From Epiperipatus broadwayi (Eukaryota > Onychophora > Udeonychophora > Euonychophora > Peripatidae): a stretch of DNA of 64,000 bases. The stretch is taken from the NCBI GenBank assembly GCA_028023455.1, contig JAQFVV010000073.1, positions 1,349,001 to 1,413,000 of the forward strand, written 5' to 3'. Below, piece after piece: positions 13,264 to 24,262 of this stretch (position 1 is its first letter; the number at the start of each line of letters is the position of its first letter). The notes beneath the pieces were generated by a model, which was given only the letters and a program-made list of their open reading frames with translations, searched no databases and was not told the origin of the DNA. Made by a program: the position numbers and the translations under genes.

Positions 13264-14584
13264 ATATATATATATATATATTCTATTTACATATATCTTG
13301 ATTCCAATTTTTGTATTTTTAGAATGAAAAGATCTATTAGAAACATACATTATGTATGAACAAATATAAAATAAACATTTAAAAAAACGATTAGATTTAA
13401 TTTATCAACTGTAATACATTTAAACAAATTAAACTGAAATGCAAATTTTTTACACTTAGTGATAAGAAATTTGTCCCTGAAAAATAGCAAATAAGATTTT
13501 GTTTTTTTTAAAAAAAAAGGAACATATAGTGCTCAGCCAGTATACGAGATTATTTTTATAATGTTGTTATTAAGTTTGATATATAAAAAATTATAATTTA
13601 GATAAATAGATAGTAATGAACAGTTAATGGGTATCTAATGATAATTGCATTCTTCTTCTCTGTTAATATTTAAGATATTAAAGATATTTGATTGTAATGG
13701 GCTAGTTAAAAGATATTTCTCTTATCTTTTATTTATTTATATATAACTTGATATAATTCTAATCACTAAAAACTATTTTATTATAAAGATGAAAGACTTT
13801 AGTTTTTTATTGTATTATTTAATGAAGCATTAAATATGCTTTGCTACCACATTTCCATATCATATTAATAAATCAAGAAAAATAATTTTCTCCTAGATGA
13901 TTTGCTAACTCTCCATCTTCTATTTTGTGCCCAATAAATAAAATGGGAAAAGAAAATGTCTCTAATAAATGCTGATATTTTAGCATTCATAAAAAATGGT
14001 AATAATTAGGTATAATTGTTTTCATCATCATAACGTTTTGAAGATTGCACTACAAAAATCAATTCTATAAATTTGATACCCTTGTTTTTTTCGAATAATA
14101 CTCTCTTAAAATCATTTACTATTAAGTGTTTTAATTTATAATCATTGCATCGGATAACAGTATATTCCAAATATTTCTTTATATTTAGAAAAGCGTAAAA
14201 TTTCTTGTTCTACATTTCCTGATAGCTGACTTTCACTCATTCAAATAATGAATGGGAATGATGACAATAATTAATTTGTTAAAATATATTCTAATAATAA
14301 TTTGTAAAATTAGATCTTTTAAATAAAAATGACATCACTTTAAAAATATTTGTTATAATGCTAACTTTATGAATAAATTATTATTCTTCTGCAATGATAT
14401 TTAATTACTATTCTAATCAAATAACGATCCACAAAGTATATTAACTAATTACAGCTTTTCATGGTGAAATTATTATAAGAAACAATTGTGAATGCTTTAT
14501 GCTTTTTTTTTTATTAAGAAAAAAAAATGGAGATGACTGATTACCCACTATATGATGTAAATCATTTGTTTAATAAGTACATAC
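13264..14584. other. AT-rich region without recognisable genes
   Basis: A short TA run at its left edge, then AT-rich sequence with no repeat or coding signal that I can support. Confidence 0.55.
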
Positions 14585-14804
14585 GCTCGATAACAATTAT
14601 ATCCATAAAATGGTTTAACGAGTGACGAGTACAGATCTGGACTGCCCAAATACAATCCATCAAGGGACACAGCAGCCCATGAGAGTGGAATCGGTGCTGA
14701 AAACTTTGACCCTGAACCCTCCCAGCAGGTTTTTCGGGTAATAGCAATAATTGTCAACAGCCCGCATCCATAACCAGATCCCCAATGACTGCCGCCATCG
14801 ACCT
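14585..14804 (-). other. Candidate exon or old gene fragment
   Basis: This block is clearly GC-richer than its surroundings. On the minus strand it starts right after a good acceptor-like stretch (TTCTTATTTCTTCCTCAG) and ends before GTATGT, a plausible donor. One frame is open across the whole block (part of the open frame 14,548-14,853) and reads VDGGSHWGSGYGCGLL... with a Gly/Ser-rich start. The two other frames are also partly open, so codon bias gives no clear answer. I do not recognise the protein. There is at most a weak resemblance to a Gly-rich segment of RNA 3'-phosphate cyclases, which I do not assert. It could equally be a piece of an unrecognised repeat. Confidence 0.3.
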
Positions 14805-15325
14805 CTGAGGAAGAAATAAGAAGTGCAGGCCCATGCCCACAAATATTACACAAAAAAATCCATTAATGTTACAAAGATGATATTTCTAGCTAGAATGTCT
14901 AGCATCCAATGTGTCAATTAAATTTGTTTGTGGTTATGTTCTTGATAAAAGAATTATTCGATTTTATTCCTTAAATTTCTTAATCATTATTAAAAGTTAT
15001 TCATTGAGTGATTTCAGTAAAACAGTTGATTGTTCATCTTCCTCATCCATTAAAGCCAATATATTATTATCAACTGCAGATGTCCATCAAAGGTCAATAT
15101 AACTATTTATTTCACTCAACCACAAAGTTCTCCATGATTTACAATCAAGCCTATAAATCTCACTTACTTGTTCCAATTATGAAGAGTATGATTAGCATTG
15201 TAGGAGTCCACTAGGCTATTCCAACTATAAAAAGTGTGATTAGCTTTGTAAGATTCTTACCTATTGTTTTGTAGAACATAGATATTGATGGCAAAATCAT
15301 ATTTTAACAATTAGTTTCTGTAACT
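14805..15325. other. Intergenic, nothing recognised
   Basis: Two overlapping plus-strand frames (14,911-15,102 and 15,008-15,214) have no family signature. The segment near 15,215 repeats CTATTCCAACTATAAAAAGT-type words, a possible small local duplication. Confidence 0.5.
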
Positions 15326-15498
15326 AAACAGGCAAAAACTCTCCATATAGTAGTGCCATCTTGTGCTAACCCGAGTAATCAATGGATGCCAGAAGGCTTG
15401 TGCATAAAATCCCTATCAATGCACAAGCCTTCTGGCATCCATTGATTACTCTGGTTAGCACAAGGTGGCACTACTATATGGAGAGTTTTTGCCTGTTT
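15326..15498. repeat. Family Y foldback, 80-bp arms
   Basis: Arms 15,326-15,405 and 15,419-15,498 are inverted copies (AAACAGGCAAAAACTCTCC... and its complement) around a 13-base loop, with only a few mismatches. Related copies lie at 21,428, 41,473, 55,078 and 59,625. Downstream, to about 15,545, it continues with AACAGTTATGTGC and GGTGATCATATGATGTTTA, which also follow the right arm in other copies. No coding capacity is seen. Confidence 0.9.
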
Positions 15499-15649
15499 AC
15501 TAACAGTTATGTGCTAGCATGAGATGGTGATCATATGATGTTTATTTTCTGTAACACTAAAGTAGGCCTATCATAGTGAGATTTTAACAATGACTCTTTC
15601 CTATTTTATAATATTTCAATTCTGCTTGTCTGATTGAATTCAATGTTGT

Positions 15650-15759
15650 TGACTAGTAATCAATGCTTCAGTTGTGCAATACAATAGTTTGCAATCCAAT
15701 GTGCTGACCAGTAATCAATGCTTCAGTTGTGCAATCCAATAGTTTGTAATCAATCTTTA
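15650..15759. repeat. Tandem duplication of 55 bp
   Basis: TGACTAGTAATCAATGCTTC at 15,650 recurs as TGACCAGTAATCAATGCTTC at 15,705, followed by the same CAGTTGTGCAATNCAATAGTTTG. There are two units with few differences. Confidence 0.9.
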
Positions 15760-15859
15760 TAATATTCTAAATAATTGTTGACTTAAGCAATGTTAACTAA
15801 TTTGCAACTTACAGTATTTCTGTTTATATCTATAACACCATTTATACTTATTTTAATCT

Positions 15860-16665
15860 TTCAATCGTCATTTTTTGGCTCAGGATTCTCTTAGTTGTAA
15901 TTGTGTGTTGATTTAAAAGTTTTTATTTTTTGTGGCATCCCAATTTCACCGAAAGTGGCCAATAACTTTTGATCAGATCAGAAAAATTTTATTTTTGTGC
16001 AAGGAGGTAGCTTAAATCATACTCTATATTGTTTGATTCTAAAATTGAGATCAAATTAATGTACAAAATAATTTTTATTTTTCCCCTGCACTGTTTTGCT
16101 GCATTCGGCCACTTCCAGGTCTATCACCACGGTATCGTAACTTTTTTCTCATGACAGATTTACTGATAGAATTTCTTTTACACATTATTCTGTGATTATT
16201 TTTTATATCTAGTATGTTTTCTGGGCCATTTTCTGTCTTCCTTGACTGATTTTCAGGCTTAGAAACTTGTTCTACTTTACAAATATCAGTTGTTATGGTG
16301 AAATTCTTAAAGCTATCTTTGCAAAGCATTTTTTTTTTTAATTTTCTTTAACATTTTCAATGGAGTTTAATTTCCAAATCACTTCTCAACTTGCTCTGTT
16401 ACTGAAAATTAGGATTTGTAGTAGCTCTTTTCATTGTTTGATCAATTAGATTCGTTTAATTTTTTTTCAAAGTCTTATGTTATGCCACAGCTTTTTTGGA
16501 ATTACTTATTCTGGCTTTTGCCTTTTCCAATAGCAGCCATTTGTGCAAAATGGAACACCAGAAAAAATCAGTTATTTTTGAATGAAAATCAACGTAAACT
16601 TTCTTTTAAAGGTGATAAAACAAAACATGTACTCACCTTTTAACTTGATATACTTTTAAACAAAT
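15860..16665. other. Slightly GC-richer block with orphan frames
   Basis: It contains an 84-residue minus frame (16,075-16,329) with a basic end (RKKLRYRGDRPGSGRMQQ) and a 69-residue plus frame (16,434-16,643). Neither shows a domain I recognise. Composition is less AT-biased than the neighbours, so it could hold old gene or transposon sequence. Confidence 0.3.
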
Positions 16666-16740
16666 CCTGTTCCCTAATCTAGGGCAACAGGAATCAAAAC
16701 TGGGAGCCAGAAACAGAGTAATCTGGAGTCCTTGGCTCCC
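16666..16740. other. Two adjacent GC-rich hairpins
   Basis: The first hairpin spans 16,666-16,691: CCTGTT-CCCTA, loop ATC, TAGGG, one bulged C, AACAGG. The second spans 16,702-16,740: GGGAGCCA pairs perfectly with TGGCTCCC across a 23-base loop. Such GC-rich pairing is exceptional in this AT-rich DNA. It may be a structured RNA or the end of an unrecognised small transposon. No function is claimed. Confidence 0.55.
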
Positions 16741-18719
16741 TCTAATGGACTCACTGCTTTATGCTTTTGTACCTGGTTTTGCAAATTGTGACTGTGTTTG
16801 TAAACACTTTTTTTAAAAAAAAATAACACAATGGAAGGCAAATTTTATTTTATTTTATCTTTTATATATACAATACAACAATATGTACCAAGTTCAATGT
16901 TTGAATTAGATCTACAAGTCAATTACTAAAAAAAATATTAAGTTGCATACTTTCCACTGGAATAAGAATAATATAACTTTACTATAACTTAAAAACAAGA
17001 CTTTATAAAAATAAAACTAGAAAGCTACAAATGTGATATTCTTGTATTTCCTGAGGTATACTGAACTGATTATAAAAAGTTGAGTTGTTATAATATCATA
17101 CACTGTAAATTTAATCCAAAGCATAAAGCTGACATAAGATTTCTCCCAAATAAAAATATAAATATTAATTATAAATCCAAAAATGAAAGAATGATCATAA
17201 TTAAATTAAAATCAAACTCTTTTAACATTCCAGAAGTCCAGAATTTTCCCCTACATCAATAGAATATTTTTGACTGTCTGAATTCATGGGTCCAGAAGGA
17301 ATATTATAAAAATGGACTTGAAATTCACATGATAAAATATGATGAGCCTAACTAATATGATGATATTACATAACATTTACTATTATCAAATCATCACCTT
17401 TTCAGAACACAAAGTTTCAAATCACAGATTATTCTCATCAGAAGGAAACTTCACCCTATACACACTTGAGTGAGATAAGATAGCCATTCTTATTTTTTCA
17501 GTCTCTATCATGTGACATGGTTTGAGCGTATTCTTCACTACTGCTTAACAAAATGTCATTGAATTGTTTAAATAAAACAATACAGCACACACACACGCAC
17601 ACACACACACATATATATATATAATGTAATTCTTTTCTGATGAAAATTACATATGAATATGTCAATTACAAATGAAATAGTGATTTACATAAATCACAGA
17701 TTAGTAATTAATAATAAACTAAAGATTAATTTTAGAAAAGAAGATATCTGACTCAAAAAAGTAAAAATCGGTCAATTTTTAAGGGGATAATCAAAATATG
17801 AACACAAAAAAGTATCTTGATTCCAGAGTAAAATAAATTTCAGTAAGGTTTTGGAAGAAACTATTATACGTGTTATGTCAAAGAAAAAGAAAAGATTATG
17901 AAAAATTGGATCAAACAAAAAACATTAAAATGTAGAAAAAAAATATGGCAAAACAGATAATTCAAACTTTTCAAATATAAGGCTAAGCGGATTGAGATTA
18001 AAAAGGCTAAAAAAATAATCAAAAATATATAGAGATGTATAAAAACATCAAGGTGAATATAAATCCAAAAAATGTATATAAAGTGATAGGAAATCTTATA
18101 TGTAAATGTCAACCAATCATAGAATAATGAGAAAAAATAAAAATTAAAAATTGCATTTTAATGTGGAAAGTACTTTATCAAAAATACTTTGCACTGAGAC
18201 AGACATAATGAGAGGAAATATATACAATATTCTACATAAAGCAAAATCACCTAAAAGTAATTTAGCTATTGGTGAAATAAAAGCTTTTAAATTAACAAAT
18301 GATAATCTTAATTTTATTGTGGAAAAAAAATACACCTTTTTAAACATTACAAGATGACAAAATGAATGATGTGATGCCTGTAAGAGTGAGATTTCCTGAT
18401 AATAAATTTAAAATCTAAACTTCTGAAAAAAGGTACTAAAAGCAGATTCAGATCTCAAAGAGTAATAACACATTAGTTTTTTTTATTTATCAGTAAAATT
18501 ACTCTCTTAATAAAAATAGTCTCTTTGACTTTTATTTCACAATTAGGTACAGAATAAAATTTATTAATATATTAAAATTTGATAAGAAAAGTTGTGCATG
18601 TATTTAATGCAATATGTCCAATAGTATTGGCAATTGTAAATCAAAAAAATATTTTAAGTGCACTAAACATCACATGATCTCCATTTCCTATGCTTACAAC
18701 GCTATTAAAAACAGGGTAA
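16741..18719. other. AT-rich region with a CA/TA microsatellite
   Basis: A (CA)n(TA)n array lies at about 17,583-17,624. At 17,873-18,357 both strands carry frames; the plus frame 18,151-18,354 (68 residues, MHFNVESTLSK...) follows lysine-rich broken sequence and might be a decayed transposon ORF, but no motif is recognised. Confidence 0.45.
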
Positions 18720-20300
18720 TGGGATGTGATGCACTATGGCTTCTCCTTTATCAGAGTCAGGAATCTATCAACCAATATACTCAGACAAATCTGTTAGCTA
18801 CTTTACCTTCAATTATTATTTCCCACTCTACAATTTACTCATATTCTTCTCTATTCCACTCTATTCCATTTCCTCAACATTATCTTTGTCCACTCTATGG
18901 CCTTTATATCTAGATCCCCCTTATTTTTTCCAAACCCAGCATAAAAACCAAAAACCCACTTTTTGTATAATCACTTTGTTTATATTTATTCTCCCTCAAC
19001 TTCAATATTTGTACTCTTTCTGATTGTAAGGATTTACATTCAATTAACAGATGCCTAATTTTGTCATACCTTCCTTACATAACTTACAGACTAAATCACC
19101 AAATATTTCTCCATTTATATATATATTTCTTTGTTTCTAATGATACTGCTCAAGTCTTAAACAGTATGCTACTTTCTTTGCTGTTATCATAAATTAACTC
19201 ACATCCAATAACCTGTTTACTTCTATATATATTTAAACTCTGTTTACTCTCCATACTTGTTCTCCATCTCTCCAACTCTATTTTTTATTAATGCATCTAT
19301 TCTTCTATCCCATTCTTTGCCACTATAACACTCAACTATTATTCTAACACAATCATCCCAACTTTTGTATAAATATACTGGCATAAAGTCTTTATCCAAA
19401 TCTTTTGCATAGCAGACAAGCCTTCTTGCTGATCTTTTTGCCTGTTCCTTTCTCCTAACCTAGTAAATACTATTTTGGCTATTCTTTTATTATACATAAA
19501 TTACAATCTCTGAACATTTTCATTTTGCTTTTTGCATCTCTCATATAAAAACTTGACCATCCTATTTTTCTTTGAGTTTCCTCCTTTGCCATCCACACAA
19601 CTGCATCTAATTTATGTCTTCCTACTTCATCTTGTACTTTTTCTAACTAACTAACATCCCTTTACTAATGCATAATGCATCATTACCATAAGTTACCCTG
19701 CTACTACCACTCCCTTCTATACAACACTGTTAATTTCTTTGTCAGTCCCTTTCTTTTCTTTGCTTCATTTATCATTTTTTTCCCCCATTCATCCAAGCAA
19801 ATTCTCTGATTACTTGAAACAAATAGTTATACCTATTCACCACAATTAACTTTATATCCCCCAATAAAAATACTTTCTGTTATCTTTCCCCAGCATTGAT
19901 CATCATTACTTTTGATTTTTTTTTTATTAAATGTAACCCCCATCTTTTTACCCATATTTGTGCATGCCTTCAGCATAACTTCTACCTTTCATAACTGATA
20001 TATAAGTAATTATTTTCATACAATATCTTAATAATACAATCTCTTAATAAGATCCACTAAAGCTCCATTCATCCCCAAATTTACTAAACTTACTCATAAT
20101 CTATTTCTATTTACTCTATCATATGCCTTTTCTATATTACTAATGACCATATATAACTGTCTACCTATATTCCTACTCTTGTTTATAAGTTGTGTGACTA
20201 CAAATAAACTATCTCATATATGCCTATCCATTCTAAAACCTCCTTGCATTTCTCCCACTATATATTATTTTCTTCCATCCATTTTTCTAGCCTTTCAGCC

Positions 20301-20396
<96 letters not shown>

Positions 20397-21400
20397 AACT
20401 TTATAGAACACTGATGTTACCACTATCAATATAAAATTGTTTAACTTTCTGTGATCCATACCCTTTCCTTTAAATAATAACCTCACTCTTGGATTATTCC
20501 AGCTAAATGGAAATTATTTCCTCTGTGCCATCTTATTAAAACATAATAATAGATTTAATTTTGCTCTATTTTTCAAATTCATCACCATCTCTGCTGCTCA
20601 TCCATATAAAATCTTGCCTTTCCACTTTTCAATTTCTTCCCTGCCTCATTCATTTTCTGTAAATCTAATATTTCCATTACTAAATGCTTTTATGTTTGTT
20701 ATCACTCTGTCCTTCCCATCTAACATCTTTTCCATATTCATTACATATTTTTTTAAGATTGTCTCTAATTCTTCTCTAGAGCTACATTCTTTTTCCTTAT
20801 CATTTATTAATACTATTTCTCTCTCCCCTACATTCCTTAATGAATTATAGGAGAATATTAAAAAATTGGAAGAAAATGGAGTAAAAAATTTTGAAATATA
20901 TTAAAAATTTTATTTCATTCTCTCTATATAATTATCTATTTTAGCCAACTTTTTTATTTAAATAGTTTTTCCATTTAATATTAATATCTCTTTAACTTTT
21001 TGTTTTTAATAGCACATTTATATTCTCTTCATGCTTTTCCCTCTCTTTTACATTTTTGAACTTTTCTATTACTTTTATTTTTCTGAATAGTCTCACTTGA
21101 AACCCTATTCACCACTTTTTCTACTTTACCACATCAGTTTTTATAATCATCCCCAACAATCTCTTCCATATTTTTTCTACTTTTATTTAATTTTTCTAAC
21201 ATTATTATTATTCATTATTTATCTAGATCTTTCACTATCCTTTCTACTTTTATTATTATTTTCTATCACATTACTAACCATTTCTGTTATAAAGATATTA
21301 TGATCATTACTTCAATTTTCCATATTTTATTCATTCCTTCTTTCCCTATTAATATAATTTATTGCATACATTATATTATTTCTATATCATATGTATTTCC
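18720..21400 (-). pseudogene. Degenerate I/R1-type LINE
   Basis: Read on the minus strand from about 21,400 down, fragments in changing frames follow the order of an I/R1-type reverse transcriptase. There is WNNPRVRLLFKGKGMDHRKL with TSVFYKV near 20,400-20,510 (the 'W...v.liyKkG...yRPi.l.s...K' motif). AERLEKWM and GFRMDRH follow near 20,250-20,300, then YRKAYDR/NR.LW-like and GMNGALVDLIK.LY segments near 20,040-20,130. Further on come KVQDEVGRHKL...W...IGWSSF near 19,560-19,640 and a C-terminal zinc-knuckle-like LCKLCKEGMTKLG near 19,050-19,090. Stops and frameshifts are frequent and a TA array interrupts the RT domain, so it is dead. Both boundaries are approximate. The YADD motif is not clearly visible. 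Confidence 0.75.
20304..20396. repeat. (TA)n microsatellite inside the LINE
   Basis: An almost pure TA dinucleotide array of about 90 bases with one C substitution. It lies in the middle of the reverse transcriptase remnant, so it expanded after insertion. The Ile-Tyr repeat frames over it are artefacts. Confidence 0.97.
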
Positions 21401-21427
21401 CTCATAAATATTTTATACATTTTTATA

Positions 21428-22075
21428 TAGCAGTTCCATTCAATGTAAGCCATAGTAATCAATTGATGCAAAAAGATCTGTGCATAAAATCACTATCTAG
21501 TTTCTACTCATTGAATAACTTAACTTATCTTGTGTCTTTCATTAATAAGGAACCTTGAATTTGAGAGCCTTGTATCCATTGATACTATGGCTTGCACTAT
21601 TATATGGTGAATTTGTCACTATGTTTAACAGCTTGTGTAAGCATCAGAAATGGGGATCGTGTGATGTTTAGTGGTTTAATATCATTCCTGGCCATGGACT
21701 AATGGTGACTATGGTTAATGAAGAATCAAATATACCAAAATGTATGGATACTGAACTGGGTTCAGATCTGTATGACTATATATGTAAATGAGTTTGGATT
21801 GAACATATTTTGTTTTTCACTTTGGAGTCATAGTTTTATAGTTAACTAAAAGGGTGGCAGCTAGAGGGTTGTACTGAATTCTAAGATCTAGGTTTAGTGC
21901 TCTAAAATTCAAGGCAATTCCCTGATGAAAGTCACAAGCTAGAAACTAGTCTGTGGATATTGGATGAGTAGCCATAGATAGGGATTTTATGCAAAAACTT
22001 TCTTACATCCATTGGTTACTATGTTTTGCAGTGAGTGGTGATTACTGCATGGAGAGTTTGTCATTATCTTTAAAG
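21428..22075. mobile_element. Family Y element, long decayed copy
   Basis: Y-type arm sequence occurs three times here: a left arm at about 21,428-21,500, an inverted one with its tail at about 21,560-21,690 (TATCCATTGATACTATGGC ... GGGGATCGTGTGATGTTTAGTGG), and another at about 21,978-22,075 (GGGATTTTATGC ... TGCATGGAGAGTTTG). Between them, 21,690-21,975 is an internal part that other copies have lost or kept only in pieces (for example GGCTTCTAGAGGGTTG-type sequence near 59,816). It holds the possible ribozyme core listed separately. No protein is seen. Confidence 0.65.
21912..21990 (+). ncRNA. Possible degenerate hammerhead ribozyme, family Y
   Basis: CTGATGA at 21,922-21,928 is followed by a weak AGT/GCT hairpin and then GAAAC at 21,942-21,946. 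Stem I could be AATTCCC (21,915-21,921) with GGGATTTT (21,981-21,988). Stem III could be CTAG... with CATAG, with a bulged A before the ATA cleavage site. Closing pair 10.1-11.1 is A-A and stem II has only three pairs, so activity is doubtful. The inverted remains of the 3' half lie at 41,565-41,600. Confidence 0.35.
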
Positions 22076-22189
22076 GATTTCCTGATCAGATGATTAGTTT
22101 CAGAGTTATATTTTTATGTAGTTTTGTCAAATATATTAAAAAATAATTCCTGGATATGTTATGATATGATGCATCGAAAATAACAGAAC

Positions 22190-23990
22190 TTGAAAAACAG
22201 CATCGTAATCTTATCCAATACATCATTGGCAATCTCTTATATGATGACAATGTTATTTTGAACAAGTGTAAAACTAGTCATCTTTTCAATAATAATAATA
22301 CAAGAATTGAAATTTTCTATTGATATATTCATTTTATCTATTCATTTAGATATGGACAAAGATATCCAACTTAGTGAAGATAATACAAGTTTTTGTAATC
22401 TTAAAAATGTAAAGCATCAAGTTTTGATGAAACACTGGGTTAACTTTTAAAATATAGTAATTTCATATTAACTTCAAAAATAAATATATGGATTCATGAA
22501 GTTGTATCATCTGGTATAAGAATGCTTTTATTGTTCCAATTTAAAAAAAAAACAAATGAAAGAGATAAAAATGCAGTAGTTATCCTGCAATATCATTATT
22601 ATCCAAATAGTACATTCAATGTTTTTGTTTAATAGATTGATTTCAGAAATAAACAAATGGTTACCAGAGACTCAGTGTTGTTTTTGAGACTCAAGGAGCA
22701 CTATAGACATGATTTTTGTTATTAAGTAAATGCTAAAGTATTGAGAACAAAAGAGTGATTTAGGGAAAGTCATTTGCCTCTATTAATCAAATACATTTAT
22801 GCTACTGTTTGAAAATTATTGTTTATCCATCAAAATTTGTTCATATTATATATATAGCTTCTACATAATAGAATGAGAAGAAGTATTATTACTGCAGATG
22901 GGAAATCTTAAATGATAACTGGTGTTAACAAGCATCTTACTCCAACATTGTTTTCCATTTTATGGCAATAGTCTTTGAAACTCTTTATATGAAATCTAAT
23001 AAAACATAGATCAAAATGCAATATAAGTTTATTAATGGATTTTTTAATTTAAATCAATTAAAAGCAAAAACAAGAATTTCATCTTCTAAGATTATGTATT
23101 GACAGTATGATAATAATTGTACTATTTTTGCTACTTTAAAAAATGATATATGGAATGTGCTTATAATGCTTTGAATATCACATATAATGACTTTGATTTA
23201 AAAATTAATGTTCAAAAAAATACAAGATTATTACCATCCAGTAATGGAAGCAAAATCCACTACTGTTATCTTGAACATTTATTAATTTGAAAATGTAAAG
23301 CAATTTAAATATCTGGTAATTTTATAAATAAAAACATAGATTTAGATGTTGTGATATAACACAAATTCCAATGTGATGCTACCACTTTTAACAAGTTAAA
23401 ATATTGGGTATTTCATTACAGAGAAAGAAAAACTATAATTAAGTTAGTTAATTTATTGTTTTGAAATAAGACTGAATTTATCAAGATAATATAAAGATAT
23501 TAAACATGTTTAATTTAAGGATGCTCAATAAAATTTTAAAAATACATTAGCAAAATCATAGACCAATCAATGGGCTCTTCAATTTTCTGGATGTGATACT
23601 ATAGAGTCCACTATTGCCCAAGCATGCCTTCATTGGATACAACATATAAAATGAATAAACACTACATAAATTCCATGGTGAACTTGAACATGGTTTTCAT
23701 GGGAGAGATGAAATCCATTTACATTATGAGAATTATCTTCAAAGCACTTTAAATAGCTATAATGTCAATTGTGTCCATTATGAAGTTATGGCAGAGAACA
23801 GAATAGGTTGAGAACTATCATTAGACATGATGCTAAATTATTTCAGAAAAGAAAGTTTTATGTGGAAGAAATTAAATGACAGCATTACAAAATATAAAAT
23901 AGACAAAAAATGATCATTATATTATGTTTGTGGATGTATTTCTCATTCATAATGTGGTTTGTATAGTCAATGTAAACTCATTTCTAGAGT
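22190..23990 (+). pseudogene. Decayed non-LTR retrotransposon, jockey/RTE-like
   Basis: The plus strand carries, in shifting frames, the order of motifs of a non-LTR reverse transcriptase: SSFDE..G then LLKYSN near 22,420-22,460, IW.HEVVSSGI near 22,490-22,520, a FKKK.NERD segment near 22,540, 'INKWLPETQCGFR' near 22,655-22,690, ITGVKQ near 22,917, NLNQLKAKTRIS near 23,050-23,075, FKYL near 23,303 and TIAQACLHWIQHI near 23,610-23,645. These match the pattern GFR, GVkQG, 'L.NL..LKAKTK', 'FkYLGs', 'i...qLrW.GH'. The YADD position is degenerate. Many stops and frameshifts make it a dead copy. A shorter relative is at 40,810-41,460. Family assignment beyond non-LTR is uncertain. Confidence 0.75.
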
Positions 23991-24078
23991 TGTTTTTTCC
24001 TTTGGATTTGGAATGACCATCTTCATTTATGAATGGCTATTATATATATATGTTAAAACGAAGATTTGCACGGGTTAA

Positions 24079-24230
24079 ATATATAAAATACATATTTTGC
24101 GGGTTCATCCGTGTTAAAAACTTTTAATATCAATATACTGACGTTTCGACTGCTTGTGTGACCAAGTCGAAACGTCAGTATATTGATATTAAAAGTTTTT
24201 AACACGGATGAACCCGCAAAATATGTATTT

Positions 24231-24237
<7 letters not shown>
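24079..24237. repeat. Family Z perfect palindrome, 73-bp arms
   Basis: 24,079-24,151 and 24,165-24,237 are inverted copies that I find identical throughout, around the 13-base loop GCTTGTGTGACCA. Each arm contains GTCGAAACGTCAG, the 3' half of the hammerhead core of this family, and the ACACGGATGAACCCGC segment shared with the copies at 47,735 and 56,424. Identity of the arms points to a recent event or to gene conversion. A TA/TG microsatellite follows directly. Confidence 0.95.

Positions 24238-24262
<25 letters not shown>

Noticed and set aside
20143-20486. Ile-Tyr repeat proteins on both strands
   Set aside because: They are translations of the (TA)n array. The flanking residues on the minus strand belong to the LINE reverse transcriptase remnant.
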